NCBI GenBank assembly: GCA_037447335.1
Contig: JBBIGV010000009.1
Coordinates: 13,269-77,268, forward strand
Direction: 5' to 3'
Length of the DNA stretch: 64,000 bases
Origin: JBBIGV01 sp037447335
GTDB taxonomy: Bacteria > Bacteroidota > Ignavibacteria > Ignavibacteriales > Ignavibacteriaceae
A model generated the notes under the pieces. That model was given only the letters and a program-made list of their open reading frames with translations, made no database searches and was not told the DNA's origin. The position numbers and the translations under genes are program-made. Shown here one piece after another: positions 9,064 to 17,688 of this stretch (position 1 is the first letter of the stretch; each line of letters opens with the position of its first letter).

Positions 9064-10444
9064 AAATATAAAAATACTTGTAATTGATGATGAAGAAGAT
9101 GTTTTGCGCGGATGCGGCAGAATTCTGGAAGCACTGGGAAACAATCCTTTACTTTTTTCCGATCATAATGCTGCAATAAATATTTTTAAGGACGAAAATA
9201 TTGATTTAGTCTTCTGTGATCTTTTAATGCCTGATGTTGATGGATTAAAAATGATTGAATTGTTTCAGAAACTTAACCCTTATGTACCGGTCATTATTTT
9301 TACAGCATACGGCACAATAGATAGAGCAGTAGCGGCTATGAAAGCCGGTGCATTTGATTTTATAGAAAAACCATTCGACTCTGCTCAAATTGATATTGTG
9401 ATACAAAAGGCGTTTCGACACAGGAATCTCTATCTCGAAAGAGATAATCTTCTGAAGCAGCTTGAAGAAAAATTCAAATTTGATAATATCATTGGCAAAA
9501 GCATTCAAATGAAAAAAGTTTTTGAGATGACTGAAAGCGTTTCAAAAACAAATGCAAATATTTTTATTACGGGCGAAAGCGGAACAGGTAAAGAATTAAT
9601 AGCGCGCAGTATACATGCTCACAGCATCAGAAAAACAAAAGCATTCGTTCCTATTAATTGCAGCGCCTTTCCGGAGTCACTTTTTGATTCAGAAATTTTT
9701 GGTTATGAAAAGGGAGCTTTTACAGGAGCAGAACAAAGGAAAATCGGATTGCTTGAATATGCTGACGGCGGAACGTTTTTTATGGATGAGGTTTGTGAAC
9801 TTCCGCTAACTCTACAATCGAAATTATTAAGAGCAATTCAGGAGAAGAAATTGCGCCGGGTAGGAGGGAATGATCTGATTGATATTGATGTAAGGTTTAT
9901 TTCTGCAACAAATGAAAATATTGAAAATGCGCTCCAATCCCAGAAGTTGAGAGAAGACCTTTATTACCGTTTGAATGTTATTAACATCCACCTTCCGCCA
10001 CTTCGTGAAAGAAAAGAAGATATCAGATTGTTGGCAGAGCATTTTCTTCAAAAAGCTTCTCAGAGATTAAATAAAAATGTTTATCGTTTCACTGATGATG
10101 TAATTGATATTTTTGAGAATTGCAAATGGCAGGGGAACATCCGTGAGCTTGAAAATGTGATAGAGCGTGCCGTTACCATCACTAAAAGTGAAAGCATTAC
10201 TCCATACGATTTACCGCAATACATGACTCAGCAAAGTAGTGGTTCGCTTTCATTTGATAATCTGAAACTTGCCGATGCAAAACAGAAAACAATTGAATCA
10301 GTTGAAAAAAAATATCTCCTTCATCTATTAAAAAAGTATAACGGGCAGGTAACAAAAATGTCTGAAGAAGCAGGCATGACCAGACGGAATATACATCGTT
10401 TGTTAAAGCAGTATAATTTTAATCCTGCCGATTACCGCAAATGA
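9056..10444 (+). CDS. NtrC-family sigma-54-dependent response regulator
   Basis: Complete 462-residue regulator, partner of the overlapping heme-site kinase. The receiver domain has the acidic pair DDEED and phospho-acceptor Asp55 (FCDLLMPD), with conserved FTAYG and the lysine in IEKPF. The AAA+ domain has Walker A GESGTGKE at 173-180, the sigma-54 contact loop GAFTGA at 220-225, Walker B GGTFFMDEV and LREDLYYRLNV. The C-terminus is a Fis-type helix-turn-helix (VTKMSEEAGMTRRNIHRLLKQY). It should activate sigma-54 promoters when phosphorylated. The nearest downstream genes encode the respiratory complex. I could not find a clear -24/-12 element there, so the target is inferred. Confidence 0.95.
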   Translation: MNENIKILVIDDEEDVLRGCGRILEALGNNPLLFSDHNAAINIFKDENIDLVFCDLLMPDVDGLKMIELFQKLNPYVPVIIFTAYGTIDRAVAAMKAGAFDFIEKPFDSAQIDIVIQKAFRHRNLYLERDNLLKQLEEKFKFDNIIGKSIQMKKVFEMTESVSKTNANIFITGESGTGKELIARSIHAHSIRKTKAFVPINCSAFPESLFDSEIFGYEKGAFTGAEQRKIGLLEYADGGTFFMDEVCELPLTLQSKLLRAIQEKKLRRVGGNDLIDIDVRFISATNENIENALQSQKLREDLYYRLNVINIHLPPLRERKEDIRLLAEHFLQKASQRLNKNVYRFTDDVIDIFENCKWQGNIRELENVIERAVTITKSESITPYDLPQYMTQQSSGSLSFDNLKLADAKQKTIESVEKKYLLHLLKKYNGQVTKMSEEAGMTRRNIHRLLKQYNFNPADYRK

Positions 10445-10458
10445 AAATTCAGCAAAAC

Positions 10459-10565
10459 ATGTGAATTACAATTTCTCACTCTCTCTTCTGCTTATAATTT
10501 ATTTACTTATAAAGACTTACAGACTAATGATAAAAATTCTATGTGAATTCAAAGTCTCACTCTGT
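10459..10565 (+). repeat. Two direct copies of a ~25-bp element upstream of the Rieske gene
   Basis: ATGTGAATTACAATTTCTCA... at 10459-10484 and ATGTGAATTCAAAGTCTCAC... at 10541-10565 share ATGTGAATT, then CA, then TCTCACTCT, with one base length difference in the middle. Each copy also contains GTGA facing TCAC, so each is partly palindromic. The centres lie about 82 bases apart, close to eight helical turns. Paired sites like this before an operon look like binding sites for a dimeric regulator. The TGTGA/TCAC halves resemble CRP/FNR sites, but the spacing is too long for that family. Confidence 0.5.
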
Positions 10566-10686
10566 TTAAACTTACATATATAGAATCAACATCACAGTTT
10601 GAAAATTTTCATTAATTAAACATTTCTGATTTATCATTTACGACGGTACGGTTTTCTCTTAACGCTGCTTAAAAACGGAAACAGCT

Positions 10687-11157
10687 ATGAGCGAATTTTT
10701 ATCCGGTGTTAAAAATGAAAAAAAAGAATTAAACACACGGCGCGGGTTCATAAAATGGCTGCTTGGGTTTGGACTTACGGGGTTTTGCGCATCTGTATTT
10801 TATCCTGTCGTTATGTATCTGAAACCACCTGATCAGAGAGAAATTGAAGTATCCAGTGTATCAGCAGGTAGTTTAAGCGACTTCGAAGTGGAATCTTCAA
10901 AAATTATTCGATTTGGTAATAAACCTGTACTTGTAATTAAAACTGAAGACAATGATTTCCGCGCCTTCTCTGCTATATGTACTCACCTTGATTGTACGGT
11001 GCAATATAGAAACGACTTTGGAGTGATATGGTGCGCCTGTCACAACGGTAAATTCGATTTAAACGGAAGAAATATATCCGGTCCTCCCCCGCGTCCATTG
11101 GATCCGTATTTAGTCGCAATTAAAGATGATGAAGTAATTATTTCAAAAAAAGATTAG
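10687..11157 (+). CDS. Rieske [2Fe-2S] protein of a cytochrome bc-type complex
   Basis: Protein of 156 residues. After a short charged N-terminus with a TRRGFIKW twin-arginine-like motif comes one membrane helix (about 20-45), then the Rieske domain. Box 1 is CTHLDC (Cys98, His100, Cys103) and box 2 is CACHNG (Cys116, Cys118, His119). Cys98, His100, Cys116 and His119 would bind the cluster; Cys103 and Cys118 would form the disulfide. The PPPRPLDPY loop follows. It takes electrons from quinol at the cytochrome b site and passes them on to c-type heme. It is the first gene of a three-gene operon with cytochrome b and a multiheme cytochrome. Confidence 0.95.
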   Translation: MSEFLSGVKNEKKELNTRRGFIKWLLGFGLTGFCASVFYPVVMYLKPPDQREIEVSSVSAGSLSDFEVESSKIIRFGNKPVLVIKTEDNDFRAFSAICTHLDCTVQYRNDFGVIWCACHNGKFDLNGRNISGPPPRPLDPYLVAIKDDEVIISKKD

Positions 11158-11166
11158 TAACAAGAA

Positions 11167-12246
11167 GTGAAAAAAATATTTAACAAAATCTACGATTGGC
11201 TTGATCACAGAGTGGATATTCAAAATGTAATTCAGTTCATCGGAAAAAAATACGTGCCTATCCACAGCCACTCGGTGTGGTATTACTTCGGTGGTGTTTC
11301 ATTATTTCTGTTCATTATTCAGGTTATAACCGGAATACTGCTTCTGTTTTATTATAAAGGAAGTGCTGACTATGCATTCGAGAGCATTCAGTTCATTATG
11401 TCCAAAGTTAGTTTCGGATGGTTAATTCGTTCAGTTCATACGTGGGCAGCAAATCTTTTTATACTGTCAGTATTTATACATATGTTCAGTGTATTTTTTG
11501 CAAGAGCTTACAGAAAACCACGCGAGTTAACATGGGTAACCGGTGTGCTTTTGTTTTTTCTTTCTTTGGCGTTTGGCTTCAGCGGTTATTTATTGCCGTG
11601 GAATCAATTAGCCTTCTTTGCTACGAAAGTAGGAACTGACATAGTTGGTTCGGTGCCAATTATAGGTGAACCTTTAAAAATATTTTTAAGAGGTGGTGAA
11701 GATGTAACAGGGGCGACTCTTTCAAGGTTTTTCGGATTTCATATCGCACTATTTCCGGGCTTATTTACCCTTCTGCTTTTAATTCATCTCGCACTGGTTC
11801 AAAGGCAGGGGATGAGTGAACCGGTTGAAGTTGAAAAACTAAAACCCGCTGAGAAAAAAACTATGCCCTTCTTCCCAAATTTTTTACTGCGTGATCTGTT
11901 GTTGTGGTTAATAGTGTTAAACGTACTTGCTGTTCTTGCTGTATTTTTTCCTGCCGAACTTGGTGAAAAAGCTGACCTATTAGCCCCGGCGCCTGCCGAA
12001 ATAAAACCTGAATGGTATTTCTTATTCATGTTTGAAACATTGAAATATATACCTGCAAAAACTCTTTTCATTGACGGCGAAGTGCTCGGTATACTTCTTT
12101 TTGGAATTGGCGGTGTTTTATGGTTGTTAGTTCCTTTTTGGGATAAGAAGAGTTCTAAAGGATTGCGGAACCGAACCATAACTTACATTGGCATTTTTGC
12201 AATCATATTTATTATCACATTAACTATTATCGGCTTCATATCATGA
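11167..12246 (+). CDS. Cytochrome b of a bc-type quinol-oxidising complex (b6-like)
   Basis: Membrane protein of 359 residues, GTG start nine bases after the Rieske stop. The N-terminal four-helix part binds two hemes through His91/His105 and His192/His207. The second pair is 15 apart, as in cytochrome b6, rather than 14 as in mitochondrial cytochrome b. The C-terminal part contains the Qo-site motif PEWY (in KPEWYFLFMFE), so b6-like and subunit-IV-like halves are fused in one chain. Its stop overlaps the ATG of the next gene (ATGA). With the Rieske and multiheme partners it would oxidise menaquinol and feed electrons to a periplasmic acceptor. Confidence 0.95.
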   Translation: MKKIFNKIYDWLDHRVDIQNVIQFIGKKYVPIHSHSVWYYFGGVSLFLFIIQVITGILLLFYYKGSADYAFESIQFIMSKVSFGWLIRSVHTWAANLFILSVFIHMFSVFFARAYRKPRELTWVTGVLLFFLSLAFGFSGYLLPWNQLAFFATKVGTDIVGSVPIIGEPLKIFLRGGEDVTGATLSRFFGFHIALFPGLFTLLLLIHLALVQRQGMSEPVEVEKLKPAEKKTMPFFPNFLLRDLLLWLIVLNVLAVLAVFFPAELGEKADLLAPAPAEIKPEWYFLFMFETLKYIPAKTLFIDGEVLGILLFGIGGVLWLLVPFWDKKSSKGLRNRTITYIGIFAIIFIITLTIIGFIS

Positions 12247-13694
12247 ACAGAATATTTTTAATGCTGCTTTTGTTTGTAAGTCTTAGCTCAATTAATGTTA
12301 CGGGACAAGCCGCCAAAAATGACCAGTGCTTTATTTGTCATGAGGCAATAGGGGATAAAACTGCGCAACTGTACCCGAAAGATGTTCACTTCAAAAAAGG
12401 AATTTCCTGTGCCGGCTGCCATGGTGGCGATAGCAGGCTCGAAGATATGGAGGCTTCGATGGATCGAAATAAAGGATTTATCGGTGTACCCAAAGGAAAT
12501 AAAATTTCCGATGCCTGCATCAATTGTCATTCAAATGAAAAAACGATGAAAGGTTATAACTCCAATCTCCCAACTGATCAGTTCGATAAATTGACAAAAA
12601 GTGTACACGGTAAATTATCAACTACAGGCGCCGAACTGATCGTTCAGTGCATAACCTGCCATGATATTCATCAAATAAGATCTGCTAATGACCCTTCTTC
12701 TACTGTTTATTCTGTAAATATTCCAAAAACTTGTTCCAAATGTCATAACGATGCAGTTTTTATGAGAACTTATAATCCGGCTTTACCCGTTGATCAATAT
12801 ATTAAATACCGCACCAGTGTGCACGGAATGTTGAATGCAAAAGGAGATTCAAAAGCTGCTGATTGTAAAGACTGTCATGGAAGTCATGACATTAAATCTG
12901 CAACTGACATCAGATCGAAAGTATATCCGGTTAATCTTCCGAAAACCTGTGCAAAGTGTCATTCAGATAAAAAGTATATGAGCGGATATAAAATTCCAAC
13001 CGATCAGTACGAAAAGTATTCTGAAAGTGTTCATGGTATTGCATTACTGCAAATGAATGATCCCGGTGCACCGGCTTGTAATGATTGTCATGGTAATCAT
13101 GGGTCTTCGCCGCCGGGTGTAGAATCTATATCGAAAGTATGCGGAACCTGCCATGCTTTAAATGCTGAGCTGTTTTCAAACAGTGTTCATAAAGCAGCAT
13201 TTGACAAACACAACTATCCCGAGTGTGAAAGCTGCCATGGAAATCACGAAATAATTACCGCAACCCATGAATTGATAGGGATTAATGAAGGCTCATCATG
13301 CATTAACTGTCATAAGGAAAAGGATGACCCGGGCTTTCAGGCAGCAGATTTGATGAGAACTTTAATTGACAGTCTTGATGCCCAAAATGAATTTGCAGCC
13401 AAATTAATTTATGAAGCCGAGCAAAAAGGAATGGAAGTTTCTGAGGCAAAATTCCTGTTAAGAGATGTAAAACAATCGAGGTTTGAAGCGCGTACGCTCG
13501 TTCACTCATTCGATACTACTAAGTTTAATGAAGGAGTGAGACGGGGCTTGTCTATCGCGGCAGAGGTTAGCGGCGAGGCAAAAGGCGCAGTTGATGAATA
13601 TTATTTCAGAAGATTCGGGCTTGTTGTTTCTTTTATTCTGATCAGTGTTCTTATAGTTGGTTTGTATTTTTATATAAGAAAAATTGAAACTTAA
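12243..13694 (+). CDS. Membrane-anchored undecaheme cytochrome c
   Basis: Protein of 483 residues with a signal peptide (IFLMLLLFVSLSSINVTGQ), eleven CxxCH heme motifs (CFICH, CAGCH, CINCH, CITCH, CSKCH, CKDCH, CAKCH, CNDCH, CGTCH, CESCH, CINCH) and a C-terminal membrane helix (about 455-478). Three heme blocks are internally repeated, each with a TDQ/VDQ...SVHG segment followed by CxxCH and KTCxKCH, so the protein grew by duplication. It is translationally coupled to cytochrome b and would replace cytochrome c1/f as electron exit from the complex. Similar Rieske/cyt b/multiheme sets are known from anaerobic and facultative bacteria. The acceptor is unknown; no terminal reductase is nearby. 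Confidence 0.95.
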   Translation: MNRIFLMLLLFVSLSSINVTGQAAKNDQCFICHEAIGDKTAQLYPKDVHFKKGISCAGCHGGDSRLEDMEASMDRNKGFIGVPKGNKISDACINCHSNEKTMKGYNSNLPTDQFDKLTKSVHGKLSTTGAELIVQCITCHDIHQIRSANDPSSTVYSVNIPKTCSKCHNDAVFMRTYNPALPVDQYIKYRTSVHGMLNAKGDSKAADCKDCHGSHDIKSATDIRSKVYPVNLPKTCAKCHSDKKYMSGYKIPTDQYEKYSESVHGIALLQMNDPGAPACNDCHGNHGSSPPGVESISKVCGTCHALNAELFSNSVHKAAFDKHNYPECESCHGNHEIITATHELIGINEGSSCINCHKEKDDPGFQAADLMRTLIDSLDAQNEFAAKLIYEAEQKGMEVSEAKFLLRDVKQSRFEARTLVHSFDTTKFNEGVRRGLSIAAEVSGEAKGAVDEYYFRRFGLVVSFILISVLIVGLYFYIRKIET

Positions 13695-13752
13695 GGAGTT
13701 ATTATTTCCTGCAAGTGATTGAAACTACTTATCAAATTAAGCAGAATAGAAA

Positions 13753-15405
13753 ATGGAAAAGCAAACAGAAGAAAAATTATCGGAAATTATCGGTTATCTT
13801 AAAAGATTTGATGAAAGAATAACTAAGATTGAAAACCATCTTAATCTTGAAACTGTCCTTACAGCAGAAAGCGAAACAGAAATTGAAACTCTGACATACG
13901 GCAGGATCGAAGTGATGGAAGAAGATGAAGCTCTTGAATATCGCATTGGTCAATTTTTATTCGCAAAGATTGGCATTTTGGCGCTTGTTATCGGAATTAT
14001 ATTTTTACTTACAGTTTCGTTAGAAGATTTGCCGGGTATGGTGCCGGTTTTTGCAGGATTTGCTTCGTCTATCATATTTCTACTTCTCCCACGATTGCTA
14101 AAAAATTTCCTTGCTCCATTTCATGGGTATTTAACCGGGGGCGGTACTATTTTATTATTCTTTACAGTGCTTCGATTACATTTCTTTACAACGGAACAAA
14201 TTGTTGAAAGCCGGTTTCTGGAGTTAATTTTATTAAATGTTGTATTCCTTACCGGATTAATAATTTCTATAAAACGTGGATCGGTTTACCTCGCATCGTT
14301 AAGCATTTTCCTTGGTTATGCTTGCGCTGTTATCGGCGAGAGTCCGTATTATATATTTGTAAATGTGATTTTGTTAGCCGTTTTAAGTTCTTACATCTCA
14401 ACAAAATATAATTGGGAAATCCTTATAAGCATCAGCATTCCGTTGGGTTACATGGTTCACTTAATATGGTTAATTAACAACCCTTTTCTCGGTTATGAGC
14501 TTGAAATTGTAACGGAACCCCGAACCAATATCGTTTTTCTTTTCTTGTATATGATTGTATTTAATTCTGTTTATACTGTTTCAAAAAGATTTGAAGGTGA
14601 AGGATTTCATAAGATTACCAATACGGTAATGAATGCATTATTCTTTTACGCACTCGTATTAGCAGTAAGTCTGTCCGGCAGCCGCAATGAATTTTTTACA
14701 TTAACGCATATAGCAGCATCTGTTCTGTTCCTGATATATTCAGCATATTTCTGGCGTAAAGAAAAGAGTAAATACATTACTTTCTATTACGCGATGTTTG
14801 GATACCTTGCACTGAGTGCTGCAATATTAAAAGAATTTGAAATACCTGATGCATTTGTGTGGTTATGCTGGCAAAGTATCGTAGTTATTACCACAGCTGT
14901 GTGGTTCAGGTCAAAATTTATCATTGTTGCTAACTTTTTCATATTCCTGTTGATATTGTTTTTATATCTGATCTCATCGGCAGATATGACAGCTCTTGCA
15001 TTGAGCTTTGGTATTGCATCGCTGTTAAGTGCAAGAATTTTGAACTGGCAGAAAGAAAGACTCGAACTAAAAACAGAGAATATGCGAAATGCCTATCTTG
15101 CAACTGCATTATTATTCATCCCTTATGTTCTGTATGAGATTATACCCGAAGGTTATGTTGCAATATCCTGGGTCGCGGTCGCAGTAACATATTATATATT
15201 AAGCTCTGTGCTAAATAATAAAAAGTACCGCTGGATGGCGCTGCTTACATTGCTGATAACAGTACTTTATGTTTCATTGCTGGGATTAACCTCGTCATTG
15301 CTTATTTATAAAATAATTTCATTTCTTGTCCTTGGAAGTGTACTGATTGCAATTTCTGTTATATACAGCAGGTCAATGAGAAAATCAGCAGAAAAGAATA
15401 AATAA
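13753..15405 (+). CDS. Large multi-pass membrane protein, DUF2339-like
   Basis: Protein of 550 residues. The N-terminus is a short coiled coil (EEKLSEIIGYLKRFDERITKIENHL) followed by an acidic linker. About 14-16 hydrophobic segments then run to the end with only short loops. The order coiled coil, acidic stretch, then a LEYRIGQFLFAKIGILALVIG-type first helix and a GYLTGGGTILLFF helix resembles DUF2339 membrane proteins, whose function is unknown. It starts 58 bases after the undecaheme cytochrome gene and may be co-transcribed. There are no catalytic or heme motifs. Family call is moderate. Confidence 0.6.
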   Translation: MEKQTEEKLSEIIGYLKRFDERITKIENHLNLETVLTAESETEIETLTYGRIEVMEEDEALEYRIGQFLFAKIGILALVIGIIFLLTVSLEDLPGMVPVFAGFASSIIFLLLPRLLKNFLAPFHGYLTGGGTILLFFTVLRLHFFTTEQIVESRFLELILLNVVFLTGLIISIKRGSVYLASLSIFLGYACAVIGESPYYIFVNVILLAVLSSYISTKYNWEILISISIPLGYMVHLIWLINNPFLGYELEIVTEPRTNIVFLFLYMIVFNSVYTVSKRFEGEGFHKITNTVMNALFFYALVLAVSLSGSRNEFFTLTHIAASVLFLIYSAYFWRKEKSKYITFYYAMFGYLALSAAILKEFEIPDAFVWLCWQSIVVITTAVWFRSKFIIVANFFIFLLILFLYLISSADMTALALSFGIASLLSARILNWQKERLELKTENMRNAYLATALLFIPYVLYEIIPEGYVAISWVAVAVTYYILSSVLNNKKYRWMALLTLLITVLYVSLLGLTSSLLIYKIISFLVLGSVLIAISVIYSRSMRKSAEKNK

Positions 15406-15509
15406 CACACACTCAATAGAATGGTTGCTAATTCGTAATGATCATACAAAAGAGATGCATTCTTATTTAACCATGAATGAGTTTATAATTAAAAGTTATA
15501 GGTAAAGTT

Positions 15510-15710
15510 ATGCAAGACACATTGAAAATATCGGGATTACTTTATATGATCTTCTCCTGCCTGTTGTCCATAATATTCTTTTCCAAAGCCGAAGTTCATT
15601 TCTTGCTGCTGTTAATAATACCGATTGTAATCGCATTTCAGAGTTTTATGGTATTATTGATTTGCTATGCTCTTAGTAAAATATTAGATCAAACGGATTC
15701 GAAGTCCTGA
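15510..15710 (+). CDS. Small two-helix membrane protein
   Basis: Hypothetical protein of 66 residues with two membrane helices (ISGLLYMIFSCLLSIIFF and FLLLLIIPIVIAFQSFMVLLICYAL) and a polar tail. A weak AGGTAAAG site precedes the ATG. It lies 104 bases after the DUF2339-like gene on the same strand. I do not recognise the family. The hydrophobic pattern and start context make it a plausible real gene but no function can be proposed. Confidence 0.45.
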   Translation: MQDTLKISGLLYMIFSCLLSIIFFSKAEVHFLLLLIIPIVIAFQSFMVLLICYALSKILDQTDSKS

Positions 15711-15900
15711 TCCGGAACATAAGTAATTGTTAATTCCCGCAATATCATTATGATTGAGTACACCAAACTTCTCATTCGTTTGCACCTGTTTCATAATTAA
15801 AGAATTTCCTTACTAACAGTTTTTATTACCGGGCGATTTTCCTCTTGTTTATTACACGCTGTTTATTTCTTTTTCCCTGATTTGCTTTTTAAAATAATTG

Positions 15901-15916
15901 CCATACATTTGTATGG
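15901..15916. promoter_or_regulatory. Palindromic operator candidate upstream of the DnaE-like gene
   Basis: CCATACATTTGTATGG is a perfect inverted repeat (six-base arms, four-base centre). It begins at the end of a TTGCCA -35-like box (15898-15903), so a bound repressor would block that promoter. It ends 42 bases before the ATG. Operators of this size and place are typical of LexA-like or XRE/S24-type repressors that control DNA-damage genes, which would fit the polymerase-related gene downstream. The binding protein is not identified. Confidence 0.45.
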
Positions 15917-15958
15917 TAAAAATAAAAAGCTAATCAAACGGTTTGTAAGAAAAGTAAT

Positions 15959-17626
15959 ATGGAAACAGCAGAAAACCTCAGTTACCTGGTTCCGGAGGAA
16001 TGGCGAAATAATGTAAAGGTTCATACTCTTTACCCACCCATTCCGAGGAACACAGGCAATGTTACGTTTGATATTTTCGACTATGAAATGCTCTTTAATG
16101 ATGAGCCGACTAAAAACCTTATCCGAACCGGCAAAACCATCGGCTGTTTTTATATTGAATCGCCGGGCATGCGCTCTTTGTTGAGGCGGCTTGATGTTGA
16201 AACTTTTGAAATGCTTACTGCGGCAAGTTCAATTATTCGCCCCGGTGTGGCTGAAAGCGGAATGATGCAGCAGTTTATTGCACGTCATAAAGACCCGTCG
16301 CTCCGGACATACCTTGTGCCTGAAATGGAAAAGGTGCTTGCTGAAACTTACGGGGTTATGATCTACCAGGAAGATGTAATTAAAGCTGCTCATTATGTTG
16401 CGGGCTTGTCGCTTGAGGAAGCCGACCTTTTACGCAGAGCAATGAGCGGTAAGATGCGGTCGCACAAAGCAATGCAGCAAATCACCGATAAGTTCTTTTC
16501 ATCCTGCAAAGCAAAAGGCTACAGCGATGAAGTAACAAAGGAGCTTTGGCGGCAGATTGAATCTTTTGCAGGCTACTCTTTCTGCAAAGCTCACAGCGCT
16601 TCGTTTGCATTGCTGTCGTTTCAGGTTGCTTACCTTAAAGCGCACTATCCGGCAGAGTTTATGGCAAGCGTGCTTAGCAACGGGGGCGGGTTCTATTCGC
16701 CGGCAGTTTATGCGCAGGAATGTAAGCGCCTCGGATTAAAAGTTGAGCTTCCTTGCATAAACAACAGCGCTTATGAATATACCGGCAGGGATAAAAATGT
16801 CCGCATCGGTCTGATGGCAATTAAAAATCTTTCGTACAATACTGCACACAAAATAGTTGAAGAAAGAAAAAAACGCGGGGCTTATGTATCGCTGGCAGAT
16901 TTTCTTGTAAGAACCGGCGCCGGCTATGAAGAATCGGCAATGCTGATAAAGTGCGGGGCAATGGGGTGCTTCAGGCAAACGCGACCTTCACTTTTACGGC
17001 TGCTTGATCTTTATATCAACAGAAGAAAACTGCTTGAGCATACTTATAATGATCTTTTTATGAACGAAACTTTTTCACTAGAAAGGGAAATTGTTACCAG
17101 CCTGAATTACAGCGTTGAAGAGATGTGCCGCATCGAGTATGAAACTTTTGATTATATGGTTACACGTCATCCGCTTTATTTCTTTAAGGAATGGACTGAG
17201 CAGCATTCAATCACAAAAGCAAAAGATATGGAGAAGAAACGCGGGCAGAAAGTTAAAATGATCGGCTGGTATATGACATCCAAAAGAATAAGAACCAAAA
17301 GCGGTGAGATAATGAAGTTCCTTTCGCTTGAAGACCTTACCGGCACTTTCGAGGCGGTTATTTTTCCGAAAGTTTATATGCAATGTGCAGAACAAACAAT
17401 GTCAATGGGGCCCTATCTTGTTGAAGGAATAGTTGATGCAAACGATCATACAAATCTTGTGGTAAAAAAACTTGAGCTGCTTTCCAATGCAGCAGTTAAG
17501 CAGGCATTACAGAAAGATAGTGTTGATCATAACTATTACGGCGACCGTGAAAAAGTGACAGATGAAGAATTCGAAATGGTAAAGCATCTTGGCGCTGAAA
17601 AACTCCGCCGCGCATATGCAGGCTGA
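15959..17626 (+). CDS. DnaE-type DNA polymerase III alpha, C-terminal part only (palm and PHP domains missing)
   Basis: Protein of 555 residues that matches DnaE from just after its palm domain to the OB fold. Visible blocks are IGCFYIESPGMRSLLRRL, IIRPGVAESGM, YGVMIYQEDVI, GYSFCKAHSASFALLSFQ and YLKAHYPAEFMASVLSN of the fingers/tau region, a helix-hairpin-helix segment, then an OB fold (KVKMIGWYMTSKRIRTKSGEIMKFLSLED). Full DnaE or DnaE2/ImuC is about 1000-1100 residues. The PHP domain and the catalytic aspartates (PDxDxD and KFDFLGL regions) are absent, so it cannot polymerise alone. The frame is intact, the start is a normal ATG and a palindromic operator sits upstream. It may be a split-gene half, an accessory protein or a decaying fragment. 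Confidence 0.85.
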   Translation: METAENLSYLVPEEWRNNVKVHTLYPPIPRNTGNVTFDIFDYEMLFNDEPTKNLIRTGKTIGCFYIESPGMRSLLRRLDVETFEMLTAASSIIRPGVAESGMMQQFIARHKDPSLRTYLVPEMEKVLAETYGVMIYQEDVIKAAHYVAGLSLEEADLLRRAMSGKMRSHKAMQQITDKFFSSCKAKGYSDEVTKELWRQIESFAGYSFCKAHSASFALLSFQVAYLKAHYPAEFMASVLSNGGGFYSPAVYAQECKRLGLKVELPCINNSAYEYTGRDKNVRIGLMAIKNLSYNTAHKIVEERKKRGAYVSLADFLVRTGAGYEESAMLIKCGAMGCFRQTRPSLLRLLDLYINRRKLLEHTYNDLFMNETFSLEREIVTSLNYSVEEMCRIEYETFDYMVTRHPLYFFKEWTEQHSITKAKDMEKKRGQKVKMIGWYMTSKRIRTKSGEIMKFLSLEDLTGTFEAVIFPKVYMQCAEQTMSMGPYLVEGIVDANDHTNLVVKKLELLSNAAVKQALQKDSVDHNYYGDREKVTDEEFEMVKHLGAEKLRRAYAG

Positions 17627-17688
17627 GTGTGATTCGAGCTGCTCTGCTATGTGTTCTTATGTGCCTATGTGGTTAAAAAAGAATCAGG

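Noticed and set aside
10459..10565. CRP/FNR binding sites
   Set aside because: TGTGA and TCAC half-sites are 10-11 bases apart instead of six.
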